A DNA stretch of 64,000 nt, taken from assembly GCA_022827885.1 (NCBI GenBank), contig JAJEIP010000011.1:1-64000 (forward strand), written 5' to 3'. Position 1 is the stretch's first letter. The number at the start of each line of letters is the position of its first letter. Positions 25,697 to 34,461 of this stretch are shown here, piece by piece. The notes under the pieces were generated by a model. It searched no databases. It was not told the DNA's origin and saw only the letters and a list, made by a program, of their open reading frames with translations. The DNA comes from Candidatus Poribacteria bacterium. GTDB lineage: Bacteria; Poribacteria; WGA-4E; WGA-3G. Position numbers and translations under genes: made by a program.

Positions 25697-26560
25697 TCAT
25701 TCGCTTTCAGTTTCACGATCGGCGAGTTGTGCCCGGAGGCGTTCTAACTCGGTTTCTATTGCCTGCCGTCGTTCGGCTTCTTCTCTGGCGAGCCTTTCTG
25801 CCACTTGTCGCCGTTCGGCTTCTTCTCTGGTGAGCCTTTCTGCCGCTTGTCGCCGTTCGACCTCTGCTTCCACTAATTCTTCCGCCTCGATGCGTAGGTG
25901 ATGTTCTTCCATAGAAGTCGTTATCGGCGTGCCATCAGGGAGATATGGACGTAAAAGTCGTAACTCCCACGCCTCTTGGAGTTCCCACCGCAAATACAGA
26001 TTTAACGACGCACTGAAGATGCTGCCATCCGTCTCCGGTTCAATCTCAATGATGTTGTCCGATGCATCCCGCCGCCATCCCCGAAATTCTATCGGGCGAT
26101 TCATATCGGGTTGATGAATGAAATACTCCGCAACTCCTATATCCCGCAGATACACCTCAACTTTTTCATGCCGATCCTCAGATGCTGTTGCATCTGAAAG
26201 AAACTCAAAAACTGCTGTAGGGACGGTCCCTTCTGCCCAGGTATAAAAACTCCTTCGCAAGGGAAGTTTCGCGGCACCCAAGACGATATACACATCGGGA
26301 CCAACGACCTTTCTGATATCGCCTTCGCGGTAATAGATAAAGTTGTCCATACTGACATGAACATAAGGGTGTGCCTGAAAATATCGTAAGAACTGGTCAA
26401 ATAAGCTCTGCATCTGCATCCCGTGAAATTCACCTGCTGGCATGGGGTTTTCGTCCTCGGAAGGGTAGCCTTCGATGTAACCGGTCGGTTTTCCGATCGC
26501 TTTTGGAAAGACAGGCATGTATTTTCTTTGCTTCAATTCAAAATCATGTAGCGTCTTCAT
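25697..26560 (-). CDS. Uma2 family PD-(D/E)XK endonuclease with coiled-coil tail
   Basis: A 287-residue protein. Residues 50-190 are a Uma2/DUF820 domain: VVGPDVYIVLGAAKLPLRR, TVPTAVFEFLSDATASEDRHEKVEVYLRDIGVAEYFIHQP carry the acidic and E-x-K-like positions of the restriction-nuclease fold. Residues 225-287 form a charged coiled coil built from EEAERRQ(A/V)AERL repeats. Uma2 genes are often multicopy and of unknown role. It is embedded in the tetrapyrrole cluster with no obvious functional link. The alanine/arginine-rich tail could vary in length by repeat slippage. Confidence 0.82.
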   Translation of the reverse strand: MKTLHDFELKQRKYMPVFPKAIGKPTGYIEGYPSEDENPMPAGEFHGMQMQSLFDQFLRYFQAHPYVHVSMDNFIYYREGDIRKVVGPDVYIVLGAAKLPLRRSFYTWAEGTVPTAVFEFLSDATASEDRHEKVEVYLRDIGVAEYFIHQPDMNRPIEFRGWRRDASDNIIEIEPETDGSIFSASLNLYLRWELQEAWELRLLRPYLPDGTPITTSMEEHHLRIEAEELVEAEVERRQAAERLTREEAERRQVAERLAREEAERRQAIETELERLRAQLADRETESE

Positions 26561-26681
26561 GATGTTCTTCCTTTGCGTATCAAGGCAGAAATGTCTCTTA
26601 TCCGCGTGAGATTGTTAAAGCAATTCTCAATCGTTTTGGAGGTCTTGAAAAAGAGTACACTATTTTTATTTTCATGCAATT

Positions 26682-27881
26682 TTAACAACGTCTCTGTTCT
26701 TTGTCAAGTAGCTTAGTGGTAAAAGCGTTGGCGCGTTCCAACCGACCGTAACGAACCCAGTTGAAAAGGCATTCGGCAGCGCATTCAGGATTTGTGAGAC
26801 CGAGACAGCATGTTGTGGGAGGGGTTTGTAACCCCGATACCGTCTCTTCAACAGTGTCGATAAGCACTTCAAAGAAGTCGGCACGCTTTTTAGGGGTCCG
26901 GAAAGCCTTGAGAATCTCCGCGCGGCGCGTTCCGAGGAATGCAATAAATGCACCGTAACCGTTGTTTTCAAACTGGTTGGTGAGTTTTTTATGGAGGCGT
27001 TTCCCCTTGTCAATACCTGTGCTACTTCGCGCCGATACGCTAATGATCAAGTCGTCGTCTATGATGAGTTCGGGTGTGAAGTGGGTGCCTGCGTTCGGTT
27101 CATCGAGATATTCCCGAATGAATGTCTCTTGATAAGGGGCGGTGGTGTTCAAATGTCTATCTACAGCAGAAAATTTGTCTGTAATAACGAGGAACGCCTC
27201 TTCAAGATGATAGCGTTTCATCTCATCGGGCGAGATGCGGATAACAGAGGCACCACATCGGTCTAACAGAGAGATACGGCGTTCAACTTCGGCGGTTTTC
27301 TGTTCGGACACGACAACACATCTACGATTTTCCAACAGAAGATAGACAGGATACGGGAGTCCTTGCCCTTCTCTTTCACTGACAATTGGCACGGGTTCAC
27401 CATCTTCGTATCCGAGTATATATAACGAAGTGGCATCCAGGACCGTCTCAAAATGTTCACGGATCCGGCGACTCGTCGCGGGACTTTTACCGCTCGTTGA
27501 GATGCTCAACAGAATCTCACCATCGGTTACGACAGAGGCAGCGGCAAAGGTGCATTGTGGGATGACGTCAACGACGTTGACGAGGGGGATTTTGTGTTTT
27601 TCGTGCGCCTCCCTGAAAACAGCAGAATTAATATCTGTAAAATCGGTGGCGGCACAGACGAGAAAATAGCCATTCGTATCGCCGGTCTGCAACTGCCGTT
27701 TGTGCCAGCGGATTGTGCCGATGTTTGCGAGGAGCGTCACCAATTCCGTGGCATCCGGACTGATGACGGTGACATCGCCACCGCTGAGGAGCATGGCGAC
27801 AACTTTCCGCTCCGCAACGGTGCCACCGCCGACAACGAGGCACTTCTTGTCCTGAAGGTTTATATGGGCAGGATAGAACAT
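26682..27881 (-). CDS. siroheme-synthase-fold protein with duplicated domain
   Basis: A 399-residue protein. Residues 1-150 match precorrin-2 dehydrogenase (SirC/CysG N-part): HINLQDKKCLVVGGGTVAERK, VCAATDFTDINSAVFREAHE, LLSISTSGKSPATSRRIREH. Residues 170-330 look like a second, degenerate copy (PYPVYLLLENRRCVVVSEQK, AFLVITDKFSAVDRHLN, LIISVSARSSTGIDKGKRL) in which the NAD-binding GGG has become SEQ. The first half should oxidise precorrin-2 or remove hydrogen for siroheme. The second may be structural, chelatase-like or regulatory. It sits between polyprenyl synthase and Uma2 in the haem cluster. Confidence 0.78.
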   Translation of the reverse strand: MFYPAHINLQDKKCLVVGGGTVAERKVVAMLLSGGDVTVISPDATELVTLLANIGTIRWHKRQLQTGDTNGYFLVCAATDFTDINSAVFREAHEKHKIPLVNVVDVIPQCTFAAASVVTDGEILLSISTSGKSPATSRRIREHFETVLDATSLYILGYEDGEPVPIVSEREGQGLPYPVYLLLENRRCVVVSEQKTAEVERRISLLDRCGASVIRISPDEMKRYHLEEAFLVITDKFSAVDRHLNTTAPYQETFIREYLDEPNAGTHFTPELIIDDDLIISVSARSSTGIDKGKRLHKKLTNQFENNGYGAFIAFLGTRRAEILKAFRTPKKRADFFEVLIDTVEETVSGLQTPPTTCCLGLTNPECAAECLFNWVRYGRLERANAFTTKLLDKEQRRC

Positions 27882-27907
27882 TATTCAGACGTTTCCGCTC
27901 CTTTGCC

Positions 27908-28891
27908 TTAGGACTCGCGTGAAACAACATAATCTGCGAGGTGTTCCAGGGCACTGCGAGCAGGGGTCTCCGGTAAGGGTGACAATGCCGCTTTGGCGCG
28001 ATCGGCATAGCCTTGGGCAATCTTCAAACAGTGGGGCTCGACACCGTATCGTTGGAACAAAGCCTCGACAAAGGCAATCGCCTCGGTTTCGTCGGTCCCA
28101 GGGTTTAGCACTTTTTCAAGCGTCTGTTTCTCATCGTCATCGCAGACAGATCTTGCATAGATGATGGGGAAGGTGAGTTTTCCTTCGCGGAGGTCGCCGA
28201 ACGCGTCTTTCCCCAATGTATCGGAATCTTCTGTGAAATCGAGCAGGTCATCTACAATTTGGAAGGCTGTCCCGATCTGTTGTCCGTAGGTTGTGAGTGC
28301 CTCAATCTGCTCTGTTTCTGCTGGGTTTCCGAGATGTGCGCCGAGGGTGCAGGACGCAGCGATCAGTTTACCGGTTTTGAAACTGATAATTTTGAGGTAT
28401 TCGGCTTCGGAGATGTCGAAATCGCCACTCTTGTATGCGTGTATGACCTCACCTTCACACATTGCCTGTGTGGTGTCGGCGAGGATAGCCATCGCTGGAT
28501 CGTCCGCGCGGCGGGATACGAGCATCGAAAGCACGCGTGCATGGAGGTAATCTCCGACGAGGACTGCGACTTTGTTGCCCCATTTCGTCTGTAGCGTCTC
28601 ACGTCCCCGGCGGATCGCGGCTTCGTCGAGGACATCGTCGTGAACGAGCGATGCGACATGGATGAGTTCGACAACGGCGGCAAGCGTGTGCGCATCGCTG
28701 CCTTCGTATCCGCAGACTTTCGCAGAAAGCACAACGAGAATCGGACGGAGGCGTTTACCGCCGCCCTCCACAACATGTTGAACTGCCATGTCAACGAACG
28801 TATATTCACTGACGGTATCTTCGGTGAGTTTCGCCTCAACGGCACTGAGATCGTCGGCAATCAATTCAACGATTTGATCAAAGTTGGACAT
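27908..28891 (-). CDS. polyprenyl diphosphate synthase
   Basis: About 327 residues of the trans-isoprenyl synthase family. The first aspartate-rich motif is LVHDDVLDEAAIRRG and the second is QIVDDLLDFTED. GGGKRLRPILVVLSA near residue 50 and KTGKLIAASCTLGAHLG are also typical. The product is probably a long-chain prenyl diphosphate for quinones, which fits the haem/cytochrome neighbourhood; chain length cannot be read with certainty. The ATG at 28891 is preferred over an upstream GTG. It lies 26 bases before the siroheme-fold gene. Confidence 0.9.
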   Translation of the reverse strand: MSNFDQIVELIADDLSAVEAKLTEDTVSEYTFVDMAVQHVVEGGGKRLRPILVVLSAKVCGYEGSDAHTLAAVVELIHVASLVHDDVLDEAAIRRGRETLQTKWGNKVAVLVGDYLHARVLSMLVSRRADDPAMAILADTTQAMCEGEVIHAYKSGDFDISEAEYLKIISFKTGKLIAASCTLGAHLGNPAETEQIEALTTYGQQIGTAFQIVDDLLDFTEDSDTLGKDAFGDLREGKLTFPIIYARSVCDDDEKQTLEKVLNPGTDETEAIAFVEALFQRYGVEPHCLKIAQGYADRAKAALSPLPETPARSALEHLADYVVSRES

Positions 28892-28925
28892 AATGTAGGG
28901 CACCCCGTGTGGCTGCCGTTTCCCT

Positions 28926-30209
28926 TTAGAGATTTGCCAATGCCTGTGTTGCGGCTTGAACGGTGTTGTTGATGTCCTCTTCGGAGTGGACTAAGGAGAC
29001 AAATCCCGCCTCAAATTGGGAGGGTGCGACGGAGACACCGCGTTCTATAAGTCCCCAGAAGTAGTGTTGAAAACGTTCGGTATCCGCTGTGCGTGCACCA
29101 TCGGCATCGGTAACACTTTCGGGTGTGAAATAGAGCATCAACATCGAACCGACCCGACTGTGCCATGCGTCGATCCCGTGTTTTTGGGTCGCCTCGGCGA
29201 GACCTTCCGCAAGGGCAGCGGCACTGTTCTCGAGGTGTTCATAAACCCCCGGTTCAGCGAGACGTTTCAACGTTGCTATACCTGCGGTAACGGCTAACGG
29301 ATTGCCCGACAACGTTCCTGCCTGATAGACATCGCCTTCTGGGGCAACGCATCGCATGATGTCCCGTTTTCCGCCGTATGCCCCGACAGGCAACCCGCCA
29401 CCGATAATCTTCCCGAGACAGGTCATGTCGGGTGTAACGTTATAGTAGGATTGCGCACCGCCGTAAGCAACCCGGAAGCCGGTGATAACTTCGTCGAAAA
29501 TAAGCACGATGCCGTGTTCTTCAGTGATTTCACGGAGCTGATTGAGATACCCTTCACGCGGTGGGATGATGCCCATATTGCCCATAATCGGTTCGAGAAT
29601 CAAACAGGCGATTTCGTCCGAGTTGGCTTCTATCGCTTCACGGACAGCGTCTGGGTTATTGAAGGGGACTGTGAGGGTATTGCGTGCGAAGTCTTCAGGG
29701 ACACCGCCGCTATCGGAAAGCCCAAACGTGGCAACACCCGACCCCGCTTTCGCTAATAGATAGTCCACGTGACCGTGATAGCATCCGTCAATTTTGAGAA
29801 TTTTATCGCGACCGGTATACCCGCGGGCGACACGGATTGCGCTCATGGTGGCTTCGGTGCCAGAATTGACGAGTCGCACCTGTTCGATCGAGGGGACCGC
29901 AGTGACAAGGGTTTCAGCGAGTTCTGTCTCGCGAGGCGTCGGTGCCCCGAAACTCGTGCCGTTCACTGCTGTTGAACGGATAGCCTCTATGACACTCGGA
30001 TACGCGTGTCCGAGAACCAAGGGACCCCAGGAGGCGACATAGTCAATATATTCGTTCCCATCGATGTCGTAGATTTTCGAGCCTTCGCCGCGTTCGATGA
30101 AACGCGGATGTCTGCCGACTTTGCTGAAATTTCGGACGGGACTGTTAACCCCACCGGGGATAAATTGTTGTGATTTTTGCCATGCAGCTAAGGATTTACT
30201 GCTCTCCAA
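28926..30209 (-). CDS. hemL: glutamate-1-semialdehyde 2,1-aminomutase
   Basis: About 427 residues of the PLP-dependent aminomutase that converts glutamate-1-semialdehyde to 5-aminolevulinate. FIPGGVNSPVR, YIDYVASWGPLVLGH, VNSGTEATMSAIRVARGYTG and the PLP-lysine motif CLGKIIGGGLPVGAYGG are all present. The likely start is TTG at 30209 with GGAGG 7 bases upstream, rather than TTG at 30248. It acts directly after HemA and before HemB, both encoded in this cluster. Confidence 0.94.
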   Translation of the reverse strand: MESSKSLAAWQKSQQFIPGGVNSPVRNFSKVGRHPRFIERGEGSKIYDIDGNEYIDYVASWGPLVLGHAYPSVIEAIRSTAVNGTSFGAPTPRETELAETLVTAVPSIEQVRLVNSGTEATMSAIRVARGYTGRDKILKIDGCYHGHVDYLLAKAGSGVATFGLSDSGGVPEDFARNTLTVPFNNPDAVREAIEANSDEIACLILEPIMGNMGIIPPREGYLNQLREITEEHGIVLIFDEVITGFRVAYGGAQSYYNVTPDMTCLGKIIGGGLPVGAYGGKRDIMRCVAPEGDVYQAGTLSGNPLAVTAGIATLKRLAEPGVYEHLENSAAALAEGLAEATQKHGIDAWHSRVGSMLMLYFTPESVTDADGARTADTERFQHYFWGLIERGVSVAPSQFEAGFVSLVHSEEDINNTVQAATQALANL

Positions 30210-30251
30210 AGTGTTTCCTCCAAATTTTCTATGGCTTTCGGTTATCAATAA

Positions 30252-30351
30252 AAAGTTGGCAAGTGAGAAGAAAGTTATGAAGTTTGCAACTGTACTAAAG
30301 TTGGCAAGTGAGAAGAGGTTTTTTCCTCAACTTTAGCTACACTTTACAGAC
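30252..30351. repeat. dispersed inverted-repeat element, family A copy 2
   Basis: AAAGTTGGCAAGTGAGAAG occurs twice at the left, with AAGTTTGCAACTGTACTAAAG between. CAACTTTAGCTACACTTTACAG lies at the right as near-complement. This is the same design as 18113-18261 and 52915-53068. It fills the hemB-hemL gap. Confidence 0.6.
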
Positions 30352-30365
30352 CGCTGACCGCCAGA

Positions 30366-31337
30366 TTATAGCCACTCGACAACCGACTTTGCAAAGTAGG
30401 TTAAAATCATGTCCGCCCCTGCACGCTTGATGCTGTTGAGGACCTCCAAAGCGACCCGCGCTTCGTCAATCCAACCGTTTTGTGCCGCGGCTTTAATCAT
30501 GGCGTATTCACCGCTGACGTTGTAAGCCGCAACAGGGACCTGAAATTCTGTTTTGACCCGATGGATAACGTCGAGGTAGGAGAGGGCGGGTTTCACCATG
30601 AGGATGTCCGCACCTTCTTGGATGTCCAAGGCGACCTCGCGCAACGCCTCTTCCACATTTGCTGGATCCATCTGATAGGCGCGCCGATCGCCGAATTGGG
30701 GCGTCGATTCCGCCGCTTCCCGAAACGGTCCGTAGAAGGCGGAGGCGTATTTGGCAGAATATGCCATAATCGGGATATTTTCATAACCGTTTTCGTCTAA
30801 CGCCTCACGAATCGCCCCGACACGACCGTCCATCATATCTGAGGGTGCGATGACATCCGCACCGGCGCGGGCGTGCGACAGGCTCTCCTTAACGAGGAGT
30901 TCCAATGTCGGATCGTTTTGCACTTCCCCGGCTTCAACGACACCGCAGTGTCCATGGTCGGTATATTCGCAGAGACACACATCCGTCATGACAAGCAGAT
31001 CGGGCACAGCGTCTTTGATGGCTCGGACGGCTTGTTGGATAATCCCATCGTCGGCGTATGCCTCAGAACCGAGCGGGTCTTTTGCCTCCGGGATCCCGAA
31101 CAGAATTGTCCCGGGGATTCCGAGCGCGGCGAGTTCTTTCGCGGCGATGATGAGGGTGTCAACCGAGTATTGGTAGCACCCGGGCATGGCGGAAATTTCG
31201 GTCGCGGTGTTATGTCCGTGGACGACAAACATCGGGTAGATAAGGTCGTTAACGGAGAGCGTAGTCTCGCGAACCAATCGTCGCAAGTTCTCATTTGCGC
31301 GAAGTCGCCTCGGACGATAGATAGGGAAAGTGCTCAT
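30366..31337 (-). CDS. hemB: delta-aminolevulinic acid dehydratase (porphobilinogen synthase)
   Basis: A 323-residue enzyme that condenses two 5-aminolevulinates to porphobilinogen. Both Schiff-base lysines are present: Lys196 in [15 protein letters not shown] and Lys249 in LMVKPALSY. The metal site is the cysteine type (Cys121, Cys123, Cys131 in [14 protein letters not shown]), implying zinc dependence. The start ATG overlaps the stop of the upstream secreted-protein gene by 4 bases. It is the first tetrapyrrole gene of the leftward cluster. Confidence 0.96.
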   Translation of the reverse strand: MSTFPIYRPRRLRANENLRRLVRETTLSVNDLIYPMFVVHGHNTATEISAMPGCYQYSVDTLIIAAKELAALGIPGTILFGIPEAKDPLGSEAYADDGIIQQAVRAIKDAVPDLLVMTDVCLCEYTDHGHCGVVEAGEVQNDPTLELLVKESLSHARAGADVIAPSDMMDGRVGAIREALDENGYENIPIMAYSAKYASAFYGPFREAAESTPQFGDRRAYQMDPANVEEALREVALDIQEGADILMVKPALSYLDVIHRVKTEFQVPVAAYNVSGEYAMIKAAAQNGWIDEARVALEVLNSIKRAGADMILTYFAKSVVEWL

Positions 31338-32260
31338 TCGGTCTCCGAACTTGAGGATTTGATTTCGTAACGGACTAATTCAAGCGTCTGGTCTTCAGGT
31401 GTTGCCAGACCCATCTCTTCATTCTCCGCAGATGCCTCGTGTTGGTGCTCAAATTTGACGATGCCCACGTTGGGTGCCAACCAGATGGTTGTTACGGTTA
31501 CGTCTTGTTGTTCTTGCGGTCCTTGCGGTTGTTGTGGGACTTCCACAGACATGGCGGTCTCCGTTGACGCATCCGTTCGATATTCAATGACCAAGCAATC
31601 TTCAAAGGTGCCAGCTTCCGTTTCCACGGTTTCCGTGCCGGTGACGTTGCCTGACTCTATGAGAGTCGTGTAAGTTTTTACAGTCTGTGTTGAACCTCCC
31701 GGTATCTCTATCGGCATACCTTGGATATCAATTGTCATCGTGAGGACGACGTTTATTTCTATGGCTGTCCATTCTTCACCAAAGGTGGCGGGTGTCGGCA
31801 GGAAATAGAAGTAATCTTGGGATTCTACCTCGACATCGTAATCTAAGTCAAATGTGATATTTAATTCAGCAGGCATCTGTTCCTGCAGTGCCTGACGCAT
31901 CAGCACAATCGCTTCTTCCATCTGTTTCATCGTGGCGGCTTTGAGCGCGTTTTCGGTTTCAGCACCGACAAAAAACGCTACCCAATCGGCACCGACTTGG
32001 TAGAAATAGGGGTGAATGTAATGCTCAAAGTCTGCCCAGTCTTCCAAAGCAGGATCGTAACTGAAAGCGCGATAAAATTCGCCATCAATCTCTTCTGGCT
32101 CTATTGCGTAGCGCGTCAACTCGTCCCCGTTCTGGTCTTCGTAAACCCAGTAACTGCCAGGGGCATCTGGGAAGTAGTAGTTCGCCCATTCGTTTCCCAT
32201 CAACGTCGCGCTGAAACCGAAGAGAAGTAAAGTGGCGAGAATGAACCGAAAGTTTTTCAA
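31334..32260 (-). CDS. exported protein of unknown function
   Basis: About 308 residues with a signal peptide ([21 protein letters not shown]), likely started by TTG at 32260 with GGAGG upstream; an earlier TTG at 32278 is possible. The mature part opens with [24 protein letters not shown] and is rich in Thr, Glu and beta-strands ([24 protein letters not shown]), like proteins that assay or bind lipid or sugar in the periplasm. I do not recognise a named domain. It overlaps hemB, so it is co-transcribed, but a haem role is not evident. It lacks the TWGxLK tail. Confidence 0.7.
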   Translation of the reverse strand: MKNFRFILATLLLFGFSATLMGNEWANYYFPDAPGSYWVYEDQNGDELTRYAIEPEEIDGEFYRAFSYDPALEDWADFEHYIHPYFYQVGADWVAFFVGAETENALKAATMKQMEEAIVLMRQALQEQMPAELNITFDLDYDVEVESQDYFYFLPTPATFGEEWTAIEINVVLTMTIDIQGMPIEIPGGSTQTVKTYTTLIESGNVTGTETVETEAGTFEDCLVIEYRTDASTETAMSVEVPQQPQGPQEQQDVTVTTIWLAPNVGIVKFEHQHEASAENEEMGLATPEDQTLELVRYEIKSSSSETE

Positions 32261-32381
32261 AATGGGAGGTTCCTCCAAGGTTCTGATTATTCCAACTTAA
32301 TTATTAAAAGTATACAAGATATCTCGGCAAACGGCAAGCCAAATTCCCTAACAACGGTGCGTTTTTGCTTGGGGGTTTCCC

Positions 32382-33467
32382 CTAACGTGCCTCGTATTCA
32401 AAGGGGAAAGTGACGGGTGCCCCATTGTTTGCCCATGAACGTGCCATCGCGACATCGATCTCCCGATCCTTGCGCCCGTTATAAGCACCGTACTCAGGGT
32501 CTGTATCGTTACGAACTGCGTTTACGAGACTCATCAACTCCGATGCGACAGTGATTTCACCGTCGCTGAGCGGATAATTTTGCAACGGATTTTCCCACAC
32601 CACTTCGGGATCGGTGTCTGCCACAAGGGCGGCTAAGGTTTCGTAGCCATCGACAGTATTCGTTCTACGTGAGATATTAATCGCGCGCTGTTCGTCAGCG
32701 GTTTCGTTTAAGATAACGGCATCGTTTCGGAAGCACATCCCGCGTTCCGCATAGAACTTCGACCCGTTAAAGCCTCGCAGTGGCGAACCGTAGGAGAGAC
32801 TACTGAAATTGAAAATGCCGACGGCACCATCTGCGAACTCAATGACTGCGTGTTGCCAATCCTCACTGTCGCGCGTCGGTTGTCCCTGCCGCCAAACGTG
32901 TTCTTGGATGTTGTATCCTTTTCGGAAACCGTAAACTTGAACGGGTTCATTGTCGAAACCGACGTAGCTGCGGATGAGCCCGATACCGTGGTAGCCGTGC
33001 CCTCGAAAGTCGTTATAGGCGGCGTTGACTTTCCCGAAAACTCCCGCAAGAATCATCTCCCGTTTTATCCGCTCTGAAGGGACGCGGTAGTAGTTTTCGT
33101 TGACTTCCAATTTTGTCCCGTTCACCTGGGCAGCGGCGATCATCTTGTCTGCCCATCCGAGATCGGTGTCAATTGGTGTTTCGGTGCAATAACTGACGCC
33201 TCGCTCGGAGCAGAGCAGCCCTGGAATGTGGTTGTTGCTGGGCGTGATTACAATTGCACAGATGTCCGGTTTCACTGTCTCCAACATCTGCTCGGTATTC
33301 GTGTAGGCGGGGACACTGTATTTCTCGCCCTGTTCCGTGACGCTCTCTTCGTGTGGATCGCAAACAGCAACGAGTTCAAGGTCATCCGTCAATTTTGAGA
33401 TAAGGGGAAGGTAGGTTCCGGCACCGCGTCTGCCCGTACCGATATGTGCGATTTTGAGTGTATCCAT
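32382..33467 (-). CDS. Gfo/Idh/MocA family protein lacking the catalytic lysine
   Basis: A 361-residue member of the family, with the Rossmann start LKIAHIGTGRRGAGTYLPLI and strand-2 VAVCDPHEE. The usual [E/D]KP motif, whose Lys is catalytic, reads YCTETPIDTD here, so Thr replaces Lys. The other two family members in this window keep EKP. The C-terminal domain (YNDFRGHGYHGIGLIRSYVG) is long and normal. It may be a binding or regulatory homologue, or use another residue. AGGAGGA precedes the ATG. Confidence 0.82.
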   Translation of the reverse strand: MDTLKIAHIGTGRRGAGTYLPLISKLTDDLELVAVCDPHEESVTEQGEKYSVPAYTNTEQMLETVKPDICAIVITPSNNHIPGLLCSERGVSYCTETPIDTDLGWADKMIAAAQVNGTKLEVNENYYRVPSERIKREMILAGVFGKVNAAYNDFRGHGYHGIGLIRSYVGFDNEPVQVYGFRKGYNIQEHVWRQGQPTRDSEDWQHAVIEFADGAVGIFNFSSLSYGSPLRGFNGSKFYAERGMCFRNDAVILNETADEQRAINISRRTNTVDGYETLAALVADTDPEVVWENPLQNYPLSDGEITVASELMSLVNAVRNDTDPEYGAYNGRKDREIDVAMARSWANNGAPVTFPFEYEAR

Positions 33468-33509
33468 GGTTTTCCTCCTCCCACAGGTGTGAGTCGGTAA
33501 TCGCTCGTG

Positions 33510-33998
33510 TCACTCTACCCAGAAAACATGGCTCCGTTCAAAGAGATCGTCATCTAAATAGATTTCAACAAACCACTCGCCTGTAATATCGGGCAAGTCG
33601 ATATAAAACCACGTAATTTTATCCCCGGTTGTTGATGTGAGGGTTTGCTGTTCTGTCCAGAAGGGCGGATCGTCCAGTCCATCTTCGGGTGAGAACCATG
33701 AAACTTTAACGGTGTGGTGTTCTATGATGTTAGCCCATAAGATCCATAAGAACACTTGGTCGTTGACCTCAGCGGAGAAGGTGGTCGTGATGCCGTCGGG
33801 TCTATCCTCGAAGACAGCGATCGCCAGAACAGAGTCTATAATGGTCGGCTCGTCCCGTCCTACATCGGTGAGTCCGCTTCCGCCAGAGGGATCTTCACTA
33901 CAACCGCTCACGACAAGCGTCAGCGACAATAGAACCATCCCGAATGTCGAATAAGGCGTTGTGAGCAATGTCTTGATATAAGTGCAGGTTTGACGCAC
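33510..33998 (-). CDS. small lipoprotein of unknown function
   Basis: A 162-residue protein with signal sequence MVLLSLTLVVSGC; the lipobox VSGC marks the acylated Cys near residue 33. A Gly/Ser-rich linker (SEDPSGGSGL) follows, then a beta-rich domain (TTFSAEVNDQVFLWILWANI, HTVKVSWFSPEDGLDDPPFW, ITGEWFVEIYLDDDLFERSH) resembling a C2- or CARDB-like sandwich. The function is unknown. It has a perfect consensus promoter at 34060-34088. Confidence 0.72.
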   Translation of the reverse strand: MRQTCTYIKTLLTTPYSTFGMVLLSLTLVVSGCSEDPSGGSGLTDVGRDEPTIIDSVLAIAVFEDRPDGITTTFSAEVNDQVFLWILWANIIEHHTVKVSWFSPEDGLDDPPFWTEQQTLTSTTGDKITWFYIDLPDITGEWFVEIYLDDDLFERSHVFWVE

Positions 33999-34059
33999 GG
34001 GTTCTTCTCCTATCTTGGGGTGGTCTTAGTTGATGAATTTGATATAAATATCAATTCGC

Positions 34060-34088
34060 ATTATATCACGCCTCGGTTTTTTTGTCAA
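34060..34088 (-). promoter_or_regulatory. consensus sigma70 promoter of the lipoprotein gene
   Basis: Minus strand TTGACA (34088-34083), 17-base spacer, TATAAT (34065-34060), about 60 bases before the start. A near-palindrome TTGATATAAATATCAA lies just downstream (34039-34054) and could be an operator. Confidence 0.8.
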
Positions 34089-34104
34089 AGAGAAATTGGG
34101 CATC

Positions 34105-34247
34105 TGTGTTGACAGGTATCCTTTTTGATGGCCCGGTAGGTGCGGTTTCCAACCAGGGTTCCCACCCGTTACTGGGAAGGGACACCGGTTCTGAATGTCT
34201 AATTAATTCTAAAGTTTACTATGTGTTGACAGGTATCCTTTTTGATG
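34105..34247. repeat. 26-base direct repeat pair
   Basis: The same 26 bases, starting TGTGTTGACAGGTATCC and ending TTTTTGATG, occur at 34105-34130 and 34222-34247. The unit contains a -35-like TTGACA; in the second copy TAGACT follows 17 bases later. Between them lies CGGTAGGTGCGGTTTCCAAC, a relative of the hairpin at 12461-12492. Apart from this I see no gene in 34089-34433. Confidence 0.75.
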
Positions 34248-34433
34248 ATAGACTGAGACAGTAATAGAGAAGGACCTTTCATAGAATCGATCTGACCGAA
34301 CTACCAGGAAAATTAGAAAATATGAAACAAAGGCGCGTAGCTTGAAACGAAGTGGAAAGGTTTTTGCTTGGGCATTTCCGCTAGAGTTACGGAAAGGAAC
34401 GTAAAAATACCCACACACCTAAACGACCGCAAG

Positions 34434-34461
34434 GAAAATTAAAAAAAGGAAAATTAGAAAA
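34434..34461 (+). promoter_or_regulatory. duplicated A-rich ribosome-binding leader
   Basis: AAGGAAAATTAAAAA is followed at once by AAGGAAAATTAGAAA and the ATG of the amidohydrolase. A third relative is at 34309-34321 before a 7-codon frame (ATGAAACAAAGG...TGA). Similar leaders precede genes starting at 3840, 7458 and 54445. Confidence 0.55.
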
